From: Verrucomicrobiales bacterium
Lineage (GTDB): Bacteria > Verrucomicrobiota > Verrucomicrobiia > Verrucomicrobiales > Akkermansiaceae
DNA: 8,918 nucleotides
Reading direction: 5' to 3'
Assembly: GCA_002729295.1 (NCBI GenBank)
Contig: PBTU01000034.1
Span: forward strand, 3,777-12,694
In this document: in pieces, positions 5,905 through 8,918 of the stretch
Layout: each line of letters starts with the position of its first letter
Position numbering within the stretch: the first letter of the stretch is position 1
Notes under the pieces: model-generated
What the model saw: the letters and a program-made list of their open reading frames with translations, nothing else
Told to the model about the DNA's origin: nothing
Databases searched by the model: none
Translations under genes and position numbers: made by a program

Positions 5905-7362
5905 ATGACTCTTTCCCTGAAAAAACTCCTTCTTTCCGGAACCGGACTTCTCCTCTTTTCGAATTTAGGATTCACCGCGGAGCGGTTGAACGTCCTCTTC
6001 ATCGCGGTCGACGATCTCCGCCCGGAGCTCAACTGTTACGGCCGTACGGAGATCAAATCACCCAACATTGACGCGCTCGCCGCAAATGGAACTCTCTTCG
6101 AGAGAACCTATTGCCAGGTCGCGGTCTGCGGAGCCTCCCGCGCCAGCCTCATGACCGGACTCCGCCCCCAAACCACGCAGTGTTGGAATTACAAAACGCC
6201 TATGCGTGAGAAGAACCCCGACGCGCTTTCCATGCCCCAACATTTCAAAGCTCAAGGCTACACCACCCTCTCCATCGGGAAAATCTATCACGCCTCCAAC
6301 GACGACTTCCCCCAGGGCTGGTCCGAAAAGCCCCTCCGCGGACTCGGTCCGGCGTACGCTTCTGCCGCAGGGATGGCCGCCTCGAACAAAGCCCGCCGCA
6401 TTCAACGGGAAACTGGAGTTCGGACAAATGGCCCAGCGAGTGAGAACGGCGGAGACGTTAGCGACGACGCCTACAACGACGGCATGGTTGCCAAGACCGC
6501 CGTTGAACGCATGAAGAAACTCGCAAGCTCCAACGCGTCCTTCTTCCTCGCCGTCGGATTCAGCAAACCCCACCTCCCTTTCAACGCCCCGAAAAAATAC
6601 TGGGACCTCTACGATCGCTCGAAGATTAAAGTCCCCTCACGCAATAAGGCCATCAACGGACTTCCCTATGATGGTTCCAGCTGGGGTGAATTGAAAAACT
6701 ATTCCGACATTTCCAAAAAGACCAAGAGACTCAACGATGCCAAAACGCGCGAACTCATTCATGGCTACCGCGCCAGCGTCAGCTACATGGATGCGCAAAT
6801 CGGACGACTAATAAAAGGCCTCGAAGAAAACGGTCTCGCCAAGAACACCATCGTCGTCCTCTGGGGGGATCACGGATACTACCTCGGCGACTACGGCGAA
6901 TGGTGCAAGCACACCACCTACGAAGTAGCCGCGAAAGTACCACTCGTCATTGTTGTTCCCGGCCAAAAGAAAGGACACCGCACCAAGGCCCTTTCCGAAC
7001 TCGTCGATCTCTTCCCTACTCTCTGCGATCTTACGGGTATCCCGACTCCAAAAAACCTCCACGGTGCCTCCCTAAAACCCCTCCTCTCCAAACCAAATAC
7101 ACCATGGAAAGAAGGTGCTTTCAGCCAATACTTCAAAAATAAGCCTAACGTTGGAAAAGTCCTTGGCACCAGCCTCCGCACCGACCGATACCGATACACC
7201 GAGTGGCGCAAAAACGATCACACGGGCTCACTCGAAGACATCACCCTCATCGACTTCCAGGGTAATCCCCACCAAAACGTCGCTGCCAACCCCGCTCATG
7301 CCGATCTTATTAAAAAGCTCTCCAAACTCACCAAAGCCTCGGGTTCCGGCATCAAGCCCTGA
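5905..7362 (+). CDS. Secreted iduronate-2-sulfatase-like sulfatase (type I, CGASR active site)
   Basis: A 485-residue exported sulfatase expected to hydrolyse sulfate esters on a polysaccharide or its oligomers. The signal peptide is residues 1-25 (cleavage likely after FTA). Homology to human iduronate-2-sulfatase is plain along the length. Metal ligands are Asp36-Asp37 in AVDDLRP, with Asp322-His323 in LWGDHGYYLG. The formylglycine site is Cys75-Gly-Ala-Ser-Arg79. Also present are Lys126 and His129 in GKIYH, His223 in SKPHLPF, and Lys335 in GEWCKHTTYE. ASVSYMDAQIGRL (290-302) and ELVDLFPTLCDL (365-376) are further family blocks. The core site has Ala where most sulfatases have Pro (CxPxR). 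Activity needs a maturase not seen in this window. The ATG at 5905 is chosen for its signal peptide; the frame is open further upstream, but that part overlaps the CNNM gene and encodes nothing sensible. No ribosome site is visible. It is last in the rightward set and converges on the arylsulfatase. The substrate is unlikely to be mammalian heparan; a sulfated algal or bacterial glycan is more probable (inference). Confidence 0.93.
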   Translation: MTLSLKKLLLSGTGLLLFSNLGFTAERLNVLFIAVDDLRPELNCYGRTEIKSPNIDALAANGTLFERTYCQVAVCGASRASLMTGLRPQTTQCWNYKTPMREKNPDALSMPQHFKAQGYTTLSIGKIYHASNDDFPQGWSEKPLRGLGPAYASAAGMAASNKARRIQRETGVRTNGPASENGGDVSDDAYNDGMVAKTAVERMKKLASSNASFFLAVGFSKPHLPFNAPKKYWDLYDRSKIKVPSRNKAINGLPYDGSSWGELKNYSDISKKTKRLNDAKTRELIHGYRASVSYMDAQIGRLIKGLEENGLAKNTIVVLWGDHGYYLGDYGEWCKHTTYEVAAKVPLVIVVPGQKKGHRTKALSELVDLFPTLCDLTGIPTPKNLHGASLKPLLSKPNTPWKEGAFSQYFKNKPNVGKVLGTSLRTDRYRYTEWRKNDHTGSLEDITLIDFQGNPHQNVAANPAHADLIKKLSKLTKASGSGIKP

Positions 7363-7388
7363 ACCTGCTTAGCGCTTTTACTTTAAAC

Positions 7389-7420
7389 CCATGCGCAGAA
7401 CTTCGGCATGAAGCGCATGG
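7389..7420. terminator. Hairpin between convergent sulfatase genes, possible bidirectional terminator
   Basis: CCATGCGC (7389-7396) and GCGCATGG (7413-7420) form a perfect 8-bp stem around a 16-nt loop. Within the loop CTTC (7401-7404) can pair with GAAG (7410-7413) at the cost of one outer base pair. It sits 27 bp after the plus-strand sulfatase stop and about 31 bp after the minus-strand sulfatase stop, where a shared terminator is expected. Neither side has a proper T-run; the minus-strand side reads GTTTAAAGTAAAA, which is only mildly T-rich. Confidence 0.4.
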
Positions 7421-7451
7421 CCTGCGGTGAATTCAAGCTCCTCTCGTAATC

Positions 7452-8918
7452 TCAGTTCCCCGTTCGTCCCGAGGCCTTCGACTTTTCTAACAACCCCTTC
7501 AGCTCCGCGGCTTTTTCGGAATTCTTGGAGTAGAGATTTGTCGTCTCACCGGGATCCCGCGCGAGGTTATACAACTGCCCCGGCGCATCGGGTTCAGAAT
7601 CAGGAAGGGCATATTGCTTCATCCCCCACTCACCGGTTTTTTCATAGTTATTCCCGCCCGATCCTTTGTGATCGATATATTTCCAATTGCCTTTCCGAAT
7701 CGACAACTTCACTGCGAAGGTTTGCTGCAGAAGATAAGGACGCAGCGGCTTCTCCCGCTTCAATCCCTTGAGCGTTCCCGTGAGATCAAAACTATCCTCA
7801 CCAGCATCCTTGGGAAAAGCCACTTTATTGATCGCCGCACAGGTCGCAAAGACATCGGTCAAACTCACAATTTCATCGCTCTCCGATCCAGGCTCCACCA
7901 CTCCCGGCCACTTCACGATAAACGGAGTCCGATGCCCGCCTTCCCACTGGTCACGTTTCACCCCCCGCCAAGGCCTCGCGCCATCGTGTTGATGATCCCG
8001 GCGCATCGCGATGATCGTCGGAACTTCCGGCCCGTTGTCTGAACCAAACATTACGATGGTATTTTCGGCAAGCCCCTGTTCTTCGAGAGTTTTCATCAAC
8101 TCCCCCACCGTCCAATCCATCTGATAGATGAAATCTCCGTGCGGGCCTTGACCCGACTTCCCTTGAAATTGTTTCGCCGGAAATGACGGCAGGTGAACCG
8201 CCTGCATGGAATGAAACAAGAAGAAGGGCTTTCCTTTTTCCCGCTTCTTCAAGAACTCCTGGCTCTTCTTCAAGAACACCAGATCAACCTCCTCCAAATT
8301 AAAATTCGGCGCCACCATTCCCCCCCGGCAATCATTGGCATAAGGATGCTTTGGCAGTGTGCTCTTATCAACCTGCTTCACCGGCGGCACCGGAATGCGT
8401 TTCCCATCGATGTAGGCATAGAGCCAATCCGTCGTTGGACAACAAGCGGTGCCGTAAAACTGATCAAAGCCATAATTGACCGGCGAGCCGCCGACTTCGC
8501 GGGAAAAATCGATCTCCTTCACCGCCTGCAGCCCCTGCTTCTCAATCCGATTTCCGTCCTTGTCAAAGAAGCTCATCCCGACATGCCACTTTCCAAACAT
8601 CGCGGTGGCGTAGCCTTTGTCCTTCAACATTTGCGGCAGAGTCAAACGACCATCTTCGATCAAACAAGGGCCACCCACTCCCGAAAAGACCCGCGAGCGC
8701 CCTGTCCGAAAACACATTCTGCCGGTCAGCAAGCTATAACGAGTCGGGGTGCACACCGTAGCCGGACTGTGCGCATCGGTGAAGCGCATTCCCTCCTTCG
8801 CCAAACGATCCAAATTCGGAGTCGGGATTTTAGAGGTTGGATTGTAACACCCGACATCCCCATAGCCCAAATCATCGGCGAGGATGAAGACGATATTCGG
8901 CGGGGTGTCCGCCAAGGC
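7452..8918 (-). CDS. Secreted arylsulfatase-type sulfatase, 5' end beyond the window
   Basis: A type I sulfatase of which 488 codons plus the stop are visible. Numbering from the Leu codon at 8915: metal ligands Asp14-Asp15 in LADDLGYGD, the formylglycine site Cys55-Thr-Pro-Thr-Arg59 followed by the usual SLLTG, Lys109 and His111 in FGKWHVG, His241 in QAVHLPSF, Asp293-Asn294 in GSDNGPE, and Lys320 in RGVKRDQWEGGHRTPF before KWPG. The C-terminal block GQLYNLARDPGETTNLY (446-462) is standard for arylsulfatase A-like enzymes. The edge residues Ala-Leu-Ala before DTPPN look like the end of a signal peptide, so the true start lies beyond 8918 and only part of the leader is missing. The TTG at 8913-8915 is a Leu codon, not a credible start. 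It differs strongly from the iduronate-type neighbour, so the two are not a recent duplication and probably act on different sulfate positions (inference). Substrate class is not readable from sequence. Confidence 0.93.
   Translation of the reverse strand, partial: ALADTPPNIVFILADDLGYGDVGCYNPTSKIPTPNLDRLAKEGMRFTDAHSPATVCTPTRYSLLTGRMCFRTGRSRVFSGVGGPCLIEDGRLTLPQMLKDKGYATAMFGKWHVGMSFFDKDGNRIEKQGLQAVKEIDFSREVGGSPVNYGFDQFYGTACCPTTDWLYAYIDGKRIPVPPVKQVDKSTLPKHPYANDCRGGMVAPNFNLEEVDLVFLKKSQEFLKKREKGKPFFLFHSMQAVHLPSFPAKQFQGKSGQGPHGDFIYQMDWTVGELMKTLEEQGLAENTIVMFGSDNGPEVPTIIAMRRDHQHDGARPWRGVKRDQWEGGHRTPFIVKWPGVVEPGSESDEIVSLTDVFATCAAINKVAFPKDAGEDSFDLTGTLKGLKREKPLRPYLLQQTFAVKLSIRKGNWKYIDHKGSGGNNYEKTGEWGMKQYALPDSEPDAPGQLYNLARDPGETTNLYSKNSEKAAELKGLLEKSKASGRTGN

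Noticed and set aside
8913..8915. TTG as start of the arylsulfatase
   Set aside because: It falls inside an Ala-Leu-Ala sequence typical of a signal-peptide cleavage site directly before the mature N-terminus; the real start is off the window.

Overview
The window is a stretch of bacterial chromosome. Two kinds of evidence suggest the Verrucomicrobiota/Planctomycetota group, most likely a marine or soil verrucomicrobium: the gene content (an iduronate-2-sulfatase-like enzyme, an arylsulfatase, a SASA-type carbohydrate esterase, a redoxin with two thioredoxin-like domains and a short CNNM/CBS membrane protein) and the general lack of Shine-Dalgarno sequences before starts. This is an inference from gene families; there is no rRNA or other phylogenetic marker here.

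Left part (1-2956, minus strand): three genes read leftwards in the order rhomboid protease (2956-2060), secreted two-domain redoxin (2009-858) and D-hexose-6-phosphate mutarotase of the YeaD type (722 to beyond the left edge). The first gap is 50 bp. The second, 135 bp, holds two mutually exclusive hairpins and a possible promoter, so the mutarotase may have its own transcription unit.

Middle (2957-3541): a 585-bp divergent spacer with no convincing gene. It holds a possible decayed or amber-interrupted small membrane-protein frame on the minus strand. It also holds a 36-codon basic frame on the plus strand whose stop overlaps the esterase start.

Right part, plus strand (3542-7362): four co-directional genes, probably one operon: a secreted SASA/SGNH carbohydrate esterase, a small two-helix membrane protein with a BamE-like C-terminal segment, a CNNM/CBS membrane protein, and a secreted sulfatase close to human iduronate-2-sulfatase. 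Gaps are 66, 61 and 16 bp. A second secreted sulfatase (arylsulfatase type) converges from the right edge, and a hairpin lies between the two sulfatase stops.

The esterase would remove acyl groups and the two sulfatases sulfate groups from a decorated polysaccharide; no glycoside hydrolase, lyase, transporter or sulfatase-maturing enzyme is visible here to name the substrate. Each sulfatase has the Cys that would be converted to formylglycine, but the iduronate-type enzyme has Ala in place of the usual Pro (CGASR). I saw no tRNA, rRNA, CRISPR array, insertion sequence or phage gene. Most of the window is recognisable families; I did not find a clear new system, and the oddities are listed as modest leads.
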